Shown piece after piece: positions 1-8,513 of a stretch of 64,000 nt of DNA. The notes under the pieces are model-generated. The model did no database searches, was not told where the DNA came from, and saw only the letters and a list, made by a program, of their open reading frames with translations. This DNA is from Planctomycetales bacterium. Lineage in GTDB: Bacteria; Planctomycetota; Planctomycetia; Planctomycetales; Planctomycetaceae. The DNA is taken from assembly GCA_026400835.1 (NCBI GenBank), contig JAPLOA010000084.1, positions 1 through 64,000 on the forward strand, written 5' to 3'. The first letter of the stretch is position 1; every line of letters starts with the position of its first letter. A program made the translations under genes and the position numbers.

Positions 1-6
1 ACAACG

Positions 7-1050
7 ATGCCACGAGTGAATCGGGGGGAGATCTTTGCGGACGATGAAATTCAGGTGTTTCATCTGGTGAATCGCTGCGTGCGTCGAACGTATTTGTGTG
101 GGCGGGATGAAGAAACGGGCCGAGATTATTCACATCGCAAGCAGTGGATTCGCGACCGGCTGGAAGTTCTGGCGGGGATTTTTGCCGTGGATGTGCTCAG
201 CTTTGCGATCATGAGTAACCACCTGCATGTGGTGGCTCGCACGCGGCCCGATCTTGTCAGAACGTGGTCGGATGAAGAGGTGGCTCTTCGGTGGTGGAAT
301 CTGTTTCCTCAGCGGCGGAGGAAGGATCGCTCTCCGGAGGAACCGACCGAATTCGAGCTGAATCAGATTCGCAATGACCTGTCAGGCCTGAAGGAAAAGC
401 GAAAGCGTCTGTCGAATGTATCCTGGTTCATGAAGTGCCTTGCTGAGCCGATTGCTCGACTGGGCAACAAGGAAGAAAAGGTGACTGGGCATTTCTGGGA
501 GGGCCGTTTCAAGGCGCAGCCGCTTCTGGATGAAACGGCGATTGCGGCCTGTATGGTTTATGTGGACCTGAATCCGATTCGGGCGGGCATCGCGAAGACT
601 CCGGAGGCCAGTGATTTCACCAGCGTGAGAGATCGCGTGTTGGACCGCCAGTTGGCTGGTGATTTATCATCGGCCGACGTTCAGGATGTCCGCATCGAGC
701 ATGGGCGGAACGCTGGCTGGTTGGCCCCTGTTCCTCTCGATCCGCCTCGGAAAAAGGTCCGGGAGAAAACCAATTCCCGGCGAGCGTCGAACAAGGGCTG
801 CCTGATGATGTCGCTCGATCAATATCTGCAATTGATGGACTGGACGGGACGTCAGTTGCGAACTGACAAGCGGGGCTCCATTCCGACGGGTCTGGACCCG
901 ATACTGGAGCGACTGCAGTGCAGTTCGGAGAGCTGGGTAGATCTGGTCAAGAATTTTCGAAAACGCTTCCGAGTCGAGATCGGACTTCCGACGACTCTGC
1001 AGTCCATCTCCTCCCGCCGCCGCTCCCATCGAATCGCCGCGCAGGAGTGA
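7..1050 (+). CDS. IS200/REP-associated tyrosine transposase-like protein (RAYT-like)
   Basis: 347 aa. The N-terminal half matches the HUH (Y1) transposase fold: a strand with FHLVNRCVRR near residues 18-27, the metal-binding HUH variant SNHLHVV with His72 and His74, a GHFWEGRFKA motif at 161-170, and VYVDLNPIRAG at 184-194, whose Tyr185 is in the usual position of this family's signature. Family members are single-strand DNA endonucleases, and RAYT-type members are linked to REP palindromes. No flanking terminal hairpins of a complete insertion sequence are visible and the left flank is cut by the window, so a domesticated single-copy RAYT is likelier than an active IS. The last 73 codons are repeated, decayed, immediately downstream. 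Confidence 0.8.
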   Translation: MPRVNRGEIFADDEIQVFHLVNRCVRRTYLCGRDEETGRDYSHRKQWIRDRLEVLAGIFAVDVLSFAIMSNHLHVVARTRPDLVRTWSDEEVALRWWNLFPQRRRKDRSPEEPTEFELNQIRNDLSGLKEKRKRLSNVSWFMKCLAEPIARLGNKEEKVTGHFWEGRFKAQPLLDETAIAACMVYVDLNPIRAGIAKTPEASDFTSVRDRVLDRQLAGDLSSADVQDVRIEHGRNAGWLAPVPLDPPRKKVREKTNSRRASNKGCLMMSLDQYLQLMDWTGRQLRTDKRGSIPTGLDPILERLQCSSESWVDLVKNFRKRFRVEIGLPTTLQSISSRRRSHRIAAQE

Positions 1051-1275
1051 TTCTGAGTCCAGGCGGTAATCCAGATTCGCAATAACAAAGTCGGCGTGAT
1101 CCCTAGTGCGTGTGCTCCGATCCTCGAACGTCTGGACTGCAGTGCCGAGACGTGGGTCGAATTCGTCAAAAACTTCCGCAAACGCTTCCGCAACGACGCT
1201 GGCCTGCCACAGAGTCGCCAAACGTTCCGCTCCACCCGCCGCGAGTCGAGGGCACGTTCAACAGCGTCATCCTGA
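1051..1275 (+). pseudogene. Decayed tandem copy of the transposase 3' end
   Basis: Read in the same frame as the transposase, this stretch repeats its C-terminal 73 codons at a constant offset of 219 bp without indels. Codons from 1117 give PILERLDCSAETWVEFVKNF, parallel to PILERLQCSSESWVDLVKNF in the intact gene (codons from 898). The following KRFRNDAGLP also corresponds to KRFRVEIGLP. The copy has no start, contains an in-frame TGA at 1054 and ends at TGA 1273. It is either a tandem partial duplication or a former longer C-terminus cut by the stop at 1048. Confidence 0.75.
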
Positions 1276-1676
1276 GAAACAGAGATCCCTCCGAATCAGC
1301 AAGGTCGATGAAACTGTCCCCTCCCTCGTTGCGTCGGTTGTCACGACCTGAGTGGCGAACATCAGCTATCTTGCCTGCGTCGGTCCGACACGCCCGAGTC
1401 GTCAAATCTGTTTTCAGTTCACGATTGAGGCCCGGTTCGGGACAGAAAGCCCTTAACCCGCAGCCTTAATGATCTCATCGAACATTCGTACCCGAATTGG
1501 AAATCAGCGGGCGAACTACTTTACGACAAACACCGTGCATCAATGATCCTCTCGTACGCGAGATGTCTCCTGTTGACTTGCGTTTGTGGGCTAAATCCGG
1601 ACACTTTCGGGAATTGTGAGGCGGTCCAGGTGCTGGTCGCCCCAGGTTCAAATTATCCGTGATCAAGAATGAGGCC
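1276..1676. other. Intergenic stretch, no gene recognised
   Basis: About 400 bases between the transposase remnant and the cyclophilin gene. I see no convincing coding frame, tRNA or terminator. A TTGACT hexamer near 1573 could be a -35 element, but no good -10 is paired with it. Confidence 0.4.
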
Positions 1677-2216
1677 ATGAGCAAGAATCGAAAAGCAGAA
1701 GTTGATGCCGCCGTGAAGGACATAGACTTCCAGAAGAACGACTATCAGATTGAACTTAACACCAATCATGGCAAAATCGTGCTGAATCTGCTGCCGGATA
1801 TCGCACCCGGGCATTGCTTGAATCTCATCGGTCTCACGAAGATCGGCTACTACAACGGAGTAATGTTCCATCGAGTCATCAGTGGCTTCATGATTCAGGG
1901 CGGATGTCCTCAGGGGACTGGTACCGGTGGCCCGGGCTACACGATCAAGGCTGAGTTCAACGCGACTCCGCACGTTGATGGTGTCCTCTCTATGGCCCGC
2001 ACCAGCGATCCAAACTCCGGCGGGTCACAGTTCTTCATCTGCCTCGGAACTCAGTCATTCCTCGACCGTCAGTACACCGCATTTGGGCGAACGGCCGATG
2101 CTGACAGCCTCGCTGTTGTCCACAAGATTGGTGCCACGAAAACAGACCGAAGCGATAAGCCTCTGGAAGCAGCAACCATTCAGTCCGCCAGCGTTCTGGT
2201 CAAGCCAAAGGCCTGA
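1677..2216 (+). CDS. Cyclophilin-type peptidyl-prolyl cis-trans isomerase
   Basis: 179 aa. PPIase that catalyses cis-trans isomerisation of Xaa-Pro bonds. Diagnostic cyclophilin motifs are present in order: VMFHRVISGFMIQGG, GTGTGGPGY, LSMAR, PNSGGSQFFI and a YTAFGR segment; the Arg of FHRV is the catalytic arginine. There is no signal peptide, so it is probably cytoplasmic. ATG 1677 is preferred because GAGG lies 3-4 bases upstream and the protein then starts with a short charged leader; GTG 1659 in the same frame is an alternative adding six residues. The gene stands alone, with no cotranscribed neighbour obvious. Confidence 0.93.
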   Translation: MSKNRKAEVDAAVKDIDFQKNDYQIELNTNHGKIVLNLLPDIAPGHCLNLIGLTKIGYYNGVMFHRVISGFMIQGGCPQGTGTGGPGYTIKAEFNATPHVDGVLSMARTSDPNSGGSQFFICLGTQSFLDRQYTAFGRTADADSLAVVHKIGATKTDRSDKPLEAATIQSASVLVKPKA

Positions 2217-2329
2217 TTCGTAAAATGGACCAGAGCCATCACGGTGTCTGAGGCCGTGATGGTTCTGGAATTTGATTTTGAACTCGCGAGGGCTCCGGCG
2301 AGGTGGAAAAAGAATCGGCAGATCGAACC

Positions 2330-2803
2330 ATGCGACGCTATTGGCTTTTCAAATCAGAACCCGATGTGTTTTCGATCCATGATCTTGCCGCAAGCAAAGG
2401 CAAACGCACATCGTGGGAGGGAGTGCGAAATTATCAGGCTCGCAATATGCTGCGGGACGACATCAAGAAGGGTGACGGAGTCCTGTTCTACCACAGCAAT
2501 GCGGACCCGATGTGCATTGCTGGCACTGCCGAAGTTGTGAAAGACGGTTACCCTGACTCCTTTGCCTGGCAGCCCGACCACAAATATTTTGACGAAGCAT
2601 CGACCGAGAGCAAACCAGTCTGGTTCATGGTTGATATCAAGCTGGCAAAGATCTTCTCCGAACCGGTCACTCGTGCAGCCCTGGGTGAAGATCCGGTGTG
2701 TAGTCAGATGATGGTCATGAAAAAGGGCAGCAGACTCTCTATTCAACCAGTCACGGAAGCGGAATGGCTGGCAGTTCACCGGCTTGCCGACGTCGTGATC
2801 TGA
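2330..2803 (+). CDS. EVE domain protein (THYN1-like)
   Basis: 157 aa. The start MRRYWLFKSEPDVFSIHDL, followed by TSWEGVRNYQARNML and KKGDGVLFYHSN, is the characteristic EVE-domain sequence, a PUA-like fold found in thymocyte nuclear protein 1 and bacterial orthologues. EVE domains bind modified bases; the cellular role of free-standing bacterial forms is not settled. ATG 2330 is chosen because it places the conserved YWLFKSEP strand at the N-terminus, as in the family; GTG 2303 would add nine unconserved residues. Confidence 0.9.
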   Translation: MRRYWLFKSEPDVFSIHDLAASKGKRTSWEGVRNYQARNMLRDDIKKGDGVLFYHSNADPMCIAGTAEVVKDGYPDSFAWQPDHKYFDEASTESKPVWFMVDIKLAKIFSEPVTRAALGEDPVCSQMMVMKKGSRLSIQPVTEAEWLAVHRLADVVI

Positions 2804-3022
2804 TCTGTGGCCGTGGTTTTTGCAGATTTCCACGGGAATCCCGTCAAAACTACTCGACCAGCGACATGTAAAACGGTCACGATGCTGCGGTCCCTGATGA
2901 GTGACTGGACAAGAGAGGTCCCAAGGTTGTCGAACGAGCCTGCCTCCGCATCCAACCTGCTGCAGGGAACGTAGCTTTATCCAGTGTCAGACGGGCCATA
3001 TTTCCTGAATCGCTAACTGCCC

Positions 3023-4279
3023 ATGAGCGGAACAGATATTACTTCCAGTTACGCTCCCCTTCGAATCGCCGCGTTCACCTTTTCTTATCTCCCGATGATG
3101 ACGGGGATTTCATCACTGGTGCATGAACGCATCGCCTGCCTGCTCAAGCGAGGCCACACCGTGCGGTTGTTTCATCCACAGGTGCCGGACGGTGATGAAA
3201 GTCACGCCTCAGGATCAACGGGGCTGGATGAACTTGCCGGATTGGGTAACTTCAGTGCGGTTTCTTTTCCAACGGTTCGCAATCCACTGCGGCGTTCTTT
3301 TCCGGAAGCTGCTTCCCATAAAGTCTGGGACGATTGCAAACTGCTGGAAGACTTTTCGCCAGACGTCATTACTGTCGACGAAGCCGCCGGGCTCTACGGA
3401 GCCGCTTCCGGATGGCTGAAAGGGTACGGCAAGCCCGTTGGAATTCGCTATGCTCAGAAGCATCAGATTCCATGTGTCAATCTTTTGCAAACTGACTGGC
3501 AGGGTTATTGCGAACACTATGTCGGAGCAACTATGTTTCGCATTGCCGTGCCCGCTGTTCGCAGAATCATGAAGCCTATTGTTACGGGTTACGATTCGAA
3601 TCTGACTCCGTCCCGCTTTCTGTCTGATCGAAATCGTGCGATCTACGGTGAGCGTGTCGAATATCTGGGCTTTCATGGCGTGGATTGCGAGCGATTCTGC
3701 CCTGGAAATACTCGTTTCAATCCGATTCCGGATGATGATTCGCCCATCATCCTGAGTGCGGGCCGCATTGCAAGAGAGAAGAGTGTTTGGCAGCTACTGA
3801 AGGCTTTTCGACAGGTGCAGTTGAAAGTGCCCAATGCCAAATTAGTTGTTCTCGGACGCGGGCCTCTGCTGAAATCGTTTCGACACAAAGCGGCAGCCTT
3901 TGGTGGCCAGGTGCTTGTTCCCGGGGCAGTCTTTGGAGATCAACTGAAGGGCTGGTACGCTCGAGCGAATGCTTATTGGACAGCCTCCACGACCGAAAAT
4001 TTCTCGGCCGGGATTATGGAAAGCCTCGCCTCCGGAACACCGGTCATTGCGGCCGCCGCAGGTGGAAACATCGAACAAGTTGTTGATGGAGTCAGTGGCT
4101 ATCTGGTGCCATCCGGGGATTATTCCGCGATGGCTCATAACACAATTTCACTCCTGAGTGACTTAGAACGACTTGAGGCAATATCCGCGGCGGCACGTGT
4201 GCGAGCTTTGGAATTGAGCCTGGAGAATTCAACCGAGCGGCTGTTGAACTATCTGCAAAAGCTCATTCACAAAAAATAG
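3023..4279 (+). CDS. Family 4 glycosyltransferase
   Basis: 418 aa, GT-B fold. The N-terminal Rossmann half begins RIAAFTFSYLPMMTGISSLV, a typical acceptor-side glycine/serine loop. The C-terminal half has LSAGRIAREKSVWQLLKAF and the donor-binding ENFSAGIMESLASGTPVIAA with the E-x7-E motif, followed by GGNIEQVVDG. It resembles bacterial GDP-mannose or UDP-sugar dependent retaining glycosyltransferases acting on lipid or polysaccharide acceptors. Substrate and linkage cannot be read from sequence. No clear Shine-Dalgarno precedes ATG 3023. There is no polysaccharide cluster immediately around it. Confidence 0.88.
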   Translation: MSGTDITSSYAPLRIAAFTFSYLPMMTGISSLVHERIACLLKRGHTVRLFHPQVPDGDESHASGSTGLDELAGLGNFSAVSFPTVRNPLRRSFPEAASHKVWDDCKLLEDFSPDVITVDEAAGLYGAASGWLKGYGKPVGIRYAQKHQIPCVNLLQTDWQGYCEHYVGATMFRIAVPAVRRIMKPIVTGYDSNLTPSRFLSDRNRAIYGERVEYLGFHGVDCERFCPGNTRFNPIPDDDSPIILSAGRIAREKSVWQLLKAFRQVQLKVPNAKLVVLGRGPLLKSFRHKAAAFGGQVLVPGAVFGDQLKGWYARANAYWTASTTENFSAGIMESLASGTPVIAAAAGGNIEQVVDGVSGYLVPSGDYSAMAHNTISLLSDLERLEAISAAARVRALELSLENSTERLLNYLQKLIHKK

Positions 4280-5485
4280 TCATTGGGGGCAGAGGACTGT
4301 GGCTCGGTGAACCCCAGCATCCATTTTTGGGCAGTGGAGTACGCTCCCCCCCGCTCTGACTTTTGGGCGAAGTTTCAGCCTTTAGGGCCGCCATTATTTG
4401 CGAGGCTGCCGTTCGTGTCTTGAGTCTGAGTCGTAATCGCCCGACGTCATGTTGCCACAATCACTTCAGGTTCATTTGAATTGCAGCCGTTTGGGCAAAA
4501 ATGTTTTCAGTAGAATCACAAAGAGACGTTGCGACGACACACTTGCGTTTCGTTCGCATCGGCCTTGGGAGGTGAGCTTGGGAGGCCGTTGAAAAAGGTG
4601 TTCGGAACTCTCCAGCGGCTCATACTCGACGTGATCCAATGCCGCCTTCAACGTGCGATACAAATTTTTTTGAACACGCGGTTAGCGACGAGTGCTTTGT
4701 CAGCCGTGAATTGAGGAGTAGTTTTTCGTAGGCCGGACCGAGCGACAGCGAGTTCCGGCAATTCGGAAGCAACCTGTCACAGGCCGGAACTCGCTCCGCT
4801 TGGTCCGGCCTACATCCATCACAGCATCGTTGACCGAGCACTGGAGGTTTTTGCCCAATGCTCTTGAGAGTGGCTCACCGGCCAGAGATCAACTCCAGAT
4901 GGGTACCTGCGCCATGCTGACGAGCCTACAAGCTGAGGTCCTTGCAGGTATCTCGAGAAGACTCCTTTCCGGAGTTCGCGTGTCCCTGAAGTTGCCGGGA
5001 ATCAATCAGTCCTGACTTGCCTCACGCGCATCATTGCTCCCTGCGCATCATGTGAGCACGGGTGAGGCGATTGACGGCAGACACGATTCTGGACAAGTTG
5101 CGTTCTTCCGATCTGATTCTGTCGAGGCGTTGCACCTGTTGATTCGTATTGAATCCGAGAAACGTCCACACTTTCAATTCGGCAGGATTTTTGGATCTAT
5201 GGGGGGACAATCCTGAACAAAAATCACGCATTACTACCTAAAATATCAGAATTACGCTGGAAATTCGCAAGAGAGTCTAAAAAAACATTAACGCGGAGAG
5301 ATGTCCACCAACGCGGAACACGAGTTGCATACGGGGTTTTGGTATTGACCGCGACCTTGTTGACCGAGTGACAGCGTTGAATTTTTACATCAGCTTCTGA
5401 CATGGTGAAACACCGCCCCGCGTAAACAGTGTCGCCGTTAATTGTTGTTTTCCTGTTAATTTGTTTCAACCAGGAGGCTGAATTC
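4280..5485. other. Long gene-free stretch with one palindromic repeat
   Basis: About 1.2 kb without a convincing gene. Short open frames occur on both strands, but none has a recognisable domain, a ribosome site and balanced composition together. It contains the REP-like inverted repeat listed separately. The last 200 bases are presumably the leader of the DUF1559 gene. Confidence 0.5.
4728..4813. repeat. REP-like imperfect inverted repeat (32/31-bp arms)
   Basis: Left arm 4728-4759 begins GTAGGCCGGACC and ends GCGAGTTCCGGC. The right arm 4782-4813 is its reverse complement, with two substitutions and one indel in the middle. The 22-base loop holds AATTCGGAAGC. The size and architecture resemble bacterial REP/BIME elements. 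Only one copy is in the window. Confidence 0.8.
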
Positions 5486-6520
5486 ATGAAAAAACTCATG
5501 AGGCCCGTGAAGCAGAGTCGCGCTGATCGGGGATTTACGTTGATCGAGTTGCTTGTCGTGATCGCGATTATTGCGATTCTCATTGCTTTGCTTTTGCCTG
5601 CAGTACAACAGGCGCGAGAGGCGGCCCGTCGTACTCAGTGCAAGAACAATCTGAAGCAGATTGCATTGGCAGCACATAACTTTGAAAGTACTTACGGAAA
5701 TCTTCCTCCAGGCTATCTAGGGCCTGATCTTCCAACGCAGGACAATTCCTTAGCCGGTTCCCCATATATTGGCCCGCTGGCTCAAATCCTTCCGTACATG
5801 GAGCAGTCTGCACTTCATCAGTCAATGAACGTCAATCAATTGAATCCCGACTTGGCGAGTGCAACTCAGCAACGTTGGTTCAACGATGCGACCACTTTGC
5901 AGGCTGCGTATGCAAAGATCCCCGGCTATGAGTGTCCGTCGGCAAATCCTTACGGGAATTCAGTGAGTGTGATCAGTCGAACGCACTGGTATTTGACAAA
6001 CCCGACAACCGGCGGCGTCACGATCCAAACTAACTCCTTCGCCAACGCTACAGCCTTACCAACCACCGCGAATCCAACTGGCACAGCGGCAGGCCTTGGT
6101 CGTACGAATTACGTCGCCGTAGCTGGGCGAATGGGCGAACTTGGCTTTGCAGCCTGGGATAACTGGAAAGGTTGCTTTTCTCGACGCAAAAAAGTGAAGT
6201 TCAGAGACATTACTGATGGTCTCTCCAACACACTACTTTTCGGAGAAGTCCTGGGGGGATTCAACGCAACGACAAAGGCTCATGAGCTCTCCTTTATTTG
6301 GATAGCATCCGGGATGCTTCCAACTGGATGGGGGACATTGGCAAATGGACCGGATGCAGGAAACGGTTTGCACATCCGCTACGCGAGCCTGCACACTGGT
6401 ATCGTGCAATTTGCCATGGCGGATGGTGCCGTTCGTCCATTGAGTGTGAACATTGACCTCGGCACCTATCGAAGCTACCTGGCAGGGGCTAGTGACGGAA
6501 ACGTAATTGGCGAATTCTAG
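5486..6520 (+). CDS. DUF1559 prepilin-like protein
   Basis: 344 aa. The N-terminus carries a type IV prepilin signature: basic leader, [20 protein letters not shown] with cleavage expected between Gly16 and Phe17 and Glu at +5, then [20 protein letters not shown]. This is the exact arrangement of the DUF1559 (SBP_bac_10-like) family, which is hugely expanded in Planctomycetes. The C-terminal [11 protein letters not shown] segment is the family's other hallmark. ATG 5486 is chosen over upstream GTG 5429 because AGGAGG sits at 5472-5477. These proteins are exported and pseudopilin-like; their function is not established. A small lipoprotein gene follows 90 bp downstream, probably cotranscribed. 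Confidence 0.93.
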   Translation: MKKLMRPVKQSRADRGFTLIELLVVIAIIAILIALLLPAVQQAREAARRTQCKNNLKQIALAAHNFESTYGNLPPGYLGPDLPTQDNSLAGSPYIGPLAQILPYMEQSALHQSMNVNQLNPDLASATQQRWFNDATTLQAAYAKIPGYECPSANPYGNSVSVISRTHWYLTNPTTGGVTIQTNSFANATALPTTANPTGTAAGLGRTNYVAVAGRMGELGFAAWDNWKGCFSRRKKVKFRDITDGLSNTLLFGEVLGGFNATTKAHELSFIWIASGMLPTGWGTLANGPDAGNGLHIRYASLHTGIVQFAMADGAVRPLSVNIDLGTYRSYLAGASDGNVIGEF

Positions 6521-6609
6521 TTGTGACGTTTCACTTGTCTGATGTCTCCCTTGATCGGCATCGGGGACTTATGTTTCGAAGCTGATCCTCGATGCTCTCT
6601 GGAGGTCTT

Positions 6610-6771
6610 ATGTTCTTGAAGTACTCTTTGTGTGCCATGTTCCTGCTGAGTGTTCTCACTGGCTGTGGCGATGGTGCAGCAAGTTCACCTTCCACGGGTG
6701 GTGGTGCTGCCGCTCCTGCAGAAGCGCCTATCGAGCCAGTAAAGTCTGCAGATGACCCATCAGCACCTTGA
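6610..6771 (+). CDS. Small lipoprotein downstream of DUF1559 (53 aa)
   Basis: ATG 6610 is preceded by GGAGG at 6601-6605. The 53-residue product has a short hydrophobic signal ending in a lipobox VLTGC with Cys19 as the expected lipidation site. A low-complexity tail rich in Gly, Ala, Pro and Ser follows, ending in KSADDPSAP. Tiny lipoproteins with such tails commonly follow DUF1559 genes in planctomycetes, so the pair is probably cotranscribed. The function is unknown. A 9-bp perfect hairpin spans the stop codon. Confidence 0.82.
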   Translation: MFLKYSLCAMFLLSVLTGCGDGAASSPSTGGGAAAPAEAPIEPVKSADDPSAP

Positions 6772-6780
6772 GTGCTGATG
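6758..6780 (+). terminator. Hairpin spanning the lipoprotein stop codon
   Basis: CATCAGCAC at 6758-6766 and GTGCTGATG at 6772-6780 form a perfect 9-bp stem with a five-base loop that contains the stop codon. There is only a weak T-rich run after it, so it may be a pause or mRNA-stability hairpin in front of the stronger terminator downstream. Confidence 0.5.
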
Positions 6781-6840
6781 TTTGATCGACGCCTTGTTGC
6801 CACCCAGCAACGAGAGCAGAGTCAAAAATGGTTTTTAACC

Positions 6841-6888
6841 GACCACCGGCAGGCGTTAAGCCATCATGTCTGCCGCGTGGTCTTTTTT
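6841..6888 (+). terminator. Rho-independent terminator of the DUF1559-lipoprotein unit
   Basis: GACCACCGGCAG at 6841-6852 pairs with CTGCCG at 6870-6875 and GTGGTC at 6877-6882 (one bulged C), followed by TTTTTT at 6883-6888. It lies between the plus-strand DUF1559 unit and the converging AstE-like gene. Confidence 0.82.
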
Positions 6889-7047
6889 ATTGGGGAACGT
6901 GCAAAGGTTCGTCACGAGGGTAATATCAATTGGAGCGACACTTCTCCAGATTGCCTTCTGGCAGATTGAGACCAGCACTTGACGATGCGTCAGATCAGCA
7001 ATCTGGAGATATCCCAATTCACTACGCAACGCTTGCTGAAGTTGCGT

Positions 7048-8076
7048 TCAGGTCAATTCTTTCGCGACAACCACGATATGCTGCCCCTTTGGTACGGGAG
7101 CCACCCAGGCCTGTGCCAGCACAACTCCGTCGAGTGCCGCAACACAGGGCCACGGATCGAGATCGATGCGATCGAAATCATGCAGATAACCGACAGTCTG
7201 CCCTTTTTTTACCGGCGTACCGCATTCAACGAGCGGTTCATAATGTCCGGCGAAGGGAGCAGGAATGAAGCATTCTCGTGCGACCATTTCGAGCTTGCGC
7301 TGAGTCCCCGCCTTGTGGTAAGCGATCGGCTCAATCTTGCCATGCATCAGCTCATTGTTGATCAGTGCTGCTAATACTCCCTGACGTCCATAACGCACGC
7401 CTTCAGGGTTCACCGAACGGCCCCAGCCGAGTTCGGTCCCGACAGTAATCTTTCCGAGCCGTTCCGCTTCTGATGGCAGCAGTCCCGGTGTTACGTTTTG
7501 ATAAACCATCAGGGCGGGCGTGCCGAACCAGCGAGCTGTCGTTTCGATTCTTGCAGCCAGCTCCGGATCATCAACCGGATGGAAATTCGCGCAGATGGCG
7601 AATCGAGCAACATCACCACCGGAATGCAGGTCCAGTACGATGTGAACTCTCGGCCAGATGTACTTGCGAACGAAGGCCGCGATTCGATGAGTAATCCCGG
7701 CAAGTGCTGGAGTTACTCCGGCACCATCCACGAAGGCGCGATTCAGGTTTACACCGTCATCGAGTTTGCTTTCCCGAGTTCCGGCGAGGAACGCGGCAGG
7801 ATTCAAAACGGGGATCAGGATAATTCGACCACGAACATCTTCCATGCGGATATCACGCACCAGATGCTTCAGGACGCACGGGCCTTCGTATTCGTTGCCG
7901 TGATTTGAACCGAACGAAACCAGGCCTTCACCGTCTTTTGCTTCAGGGCCGACAAAAACTGTCAGCGGCATCAGGTGGTCGCCCCAGATACTGTCGTGCT
8001 CAAGAGCAACCCAGTAATCGCGACGGCCAGGAGAATCAAGATCGAGCTTTTCAGGGCGGACAATCACACGGTTCAT
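7048..8076 (-). CDS. Succinylglutamate desuccinylase/aspartoacylase (AstE/AspA) family hydrolase
   Basis: 342 aa, M14-like zinc carboxypeptidase fold. GSNHGNEYEG supplies the HxxE zinc pair (His59, Glu62), DLHSGGD the third ligand (His151), GVNLNRAF the substrate-binding Asn-Arg, and a TELG glutamate the likely general base. The C-terminal 60 residues form a biotinyl-like sandwich (VKKGQTVGYLHDF), also typical. Members deacylate N-acyl amino acids or related amides; the substrate here is unknown. ATG 8076 is used because the family starts near MNRVIVRPEKL; a further upstream ATG at 8112 adds a poor 12-residue extension. It is the third gene of a minus-strand run after the ABC ATPase and cupin. 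Confidence 0.88.
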   Translation of the reverse strand: MNRVIVRPEKLDLDSPGRRDYWVALEHDSIWGDHLMPLTVFVGPEAKDGEGLVSFGSNHGNEYEGPCVLKHLVRDIRMEDVRGRIILIPVLNPAAFLAGTRESKLDDGVNLNRAFVDGAGVTPALAGITHRIAAFVRKYIWPRVHIVLDLHSGGDVARFAICANFHPVDDPELAARIETTARWFGTPALMVYQNVTPGLLPSEAERLGKITVGTELGWGRSVNPEGVRYGRQGVLAALINNELMHGKIEPIAYHKAGTQRKLEMVARECFIPAPFAGHYEPLVECGTPVKKGQTVGYLHDFDRIDLDPWPCVAALDGVVLAQAWVAPVPKGQHIVVVAKELT

Positions 8077-8139
8077 GGAAGCACTCTCTGGAAGATTGTT
8101 GCAAAGTGGCAAGTTGTGTCGGGGCAGGCAGGAGAAGTC

Positions 8140-8505
8140 TCAGCCGTTGGCTTTGACGGGGGGAATATAACGATTGGCAAGTTCTGCGTAATCTTCTCTG
8201 ACGGGACTGAAAACGTCCAGCACGACCGCCGGTCCATTCACCGCCACCGCACGATGAGGCACGTTCGGCGGAATAATAAACAGCGAACCAGCCTCGCAAA
8301 TGCGGGTTTCGTCACCAATCGTCAGTTGAACCTGACCCTTGATCAGCATTCCGGCTTGTTCGTGAGGATGATGGTGCAAAGGCACTTCGGCACCATCTTC
8401 CATTTCAAGATACGACAGCATCACGTTTTGGCCGTGCGGAGTTCGCATTCGGCAACCCGGGACAGGTTCGATCGCCGGGATTTGTGAAAGATCAATAAAG
8501 GGCAT
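8140..8505 (-). CDS. Cupin domain protein
   Basis: 121 aa single-domain cupin. Metal-binding motif 1 is in PLHHHPHEQAGMLIKGQ (His44-46, His48, Glu49) and motif 2 in IIPPNVPHRAV (His84). Small cupins of this type are metal-dependent dioxygenases, isomerases or sensors; no substrate can be assigned. The start lies 8 bases beyond the stop of the ABC ATPase gene, so the two are almost certainly translated from one message, with the AstE-like hydrolase next. Confidence 0.88.
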   Translation of the reverse strand: MPFIDLSQIPAIEPVPGCRMRTPHGQNVMLSYLEMEDGAEVPLHHHPHEQAGMLIKGQVQLTIGDETRICEAGSLFIIPPNVPHRAVAVNGPAVVLDVFSPVREDYAELANRYIPPVKANG

Positions 8506-8513
8506 GATGGCTC

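Noticed and set aside
5034-5216. 60-codon frame in the 4.3-5.5 kb gap
   Set aside because: It has no ribosome site and no family resemblance.
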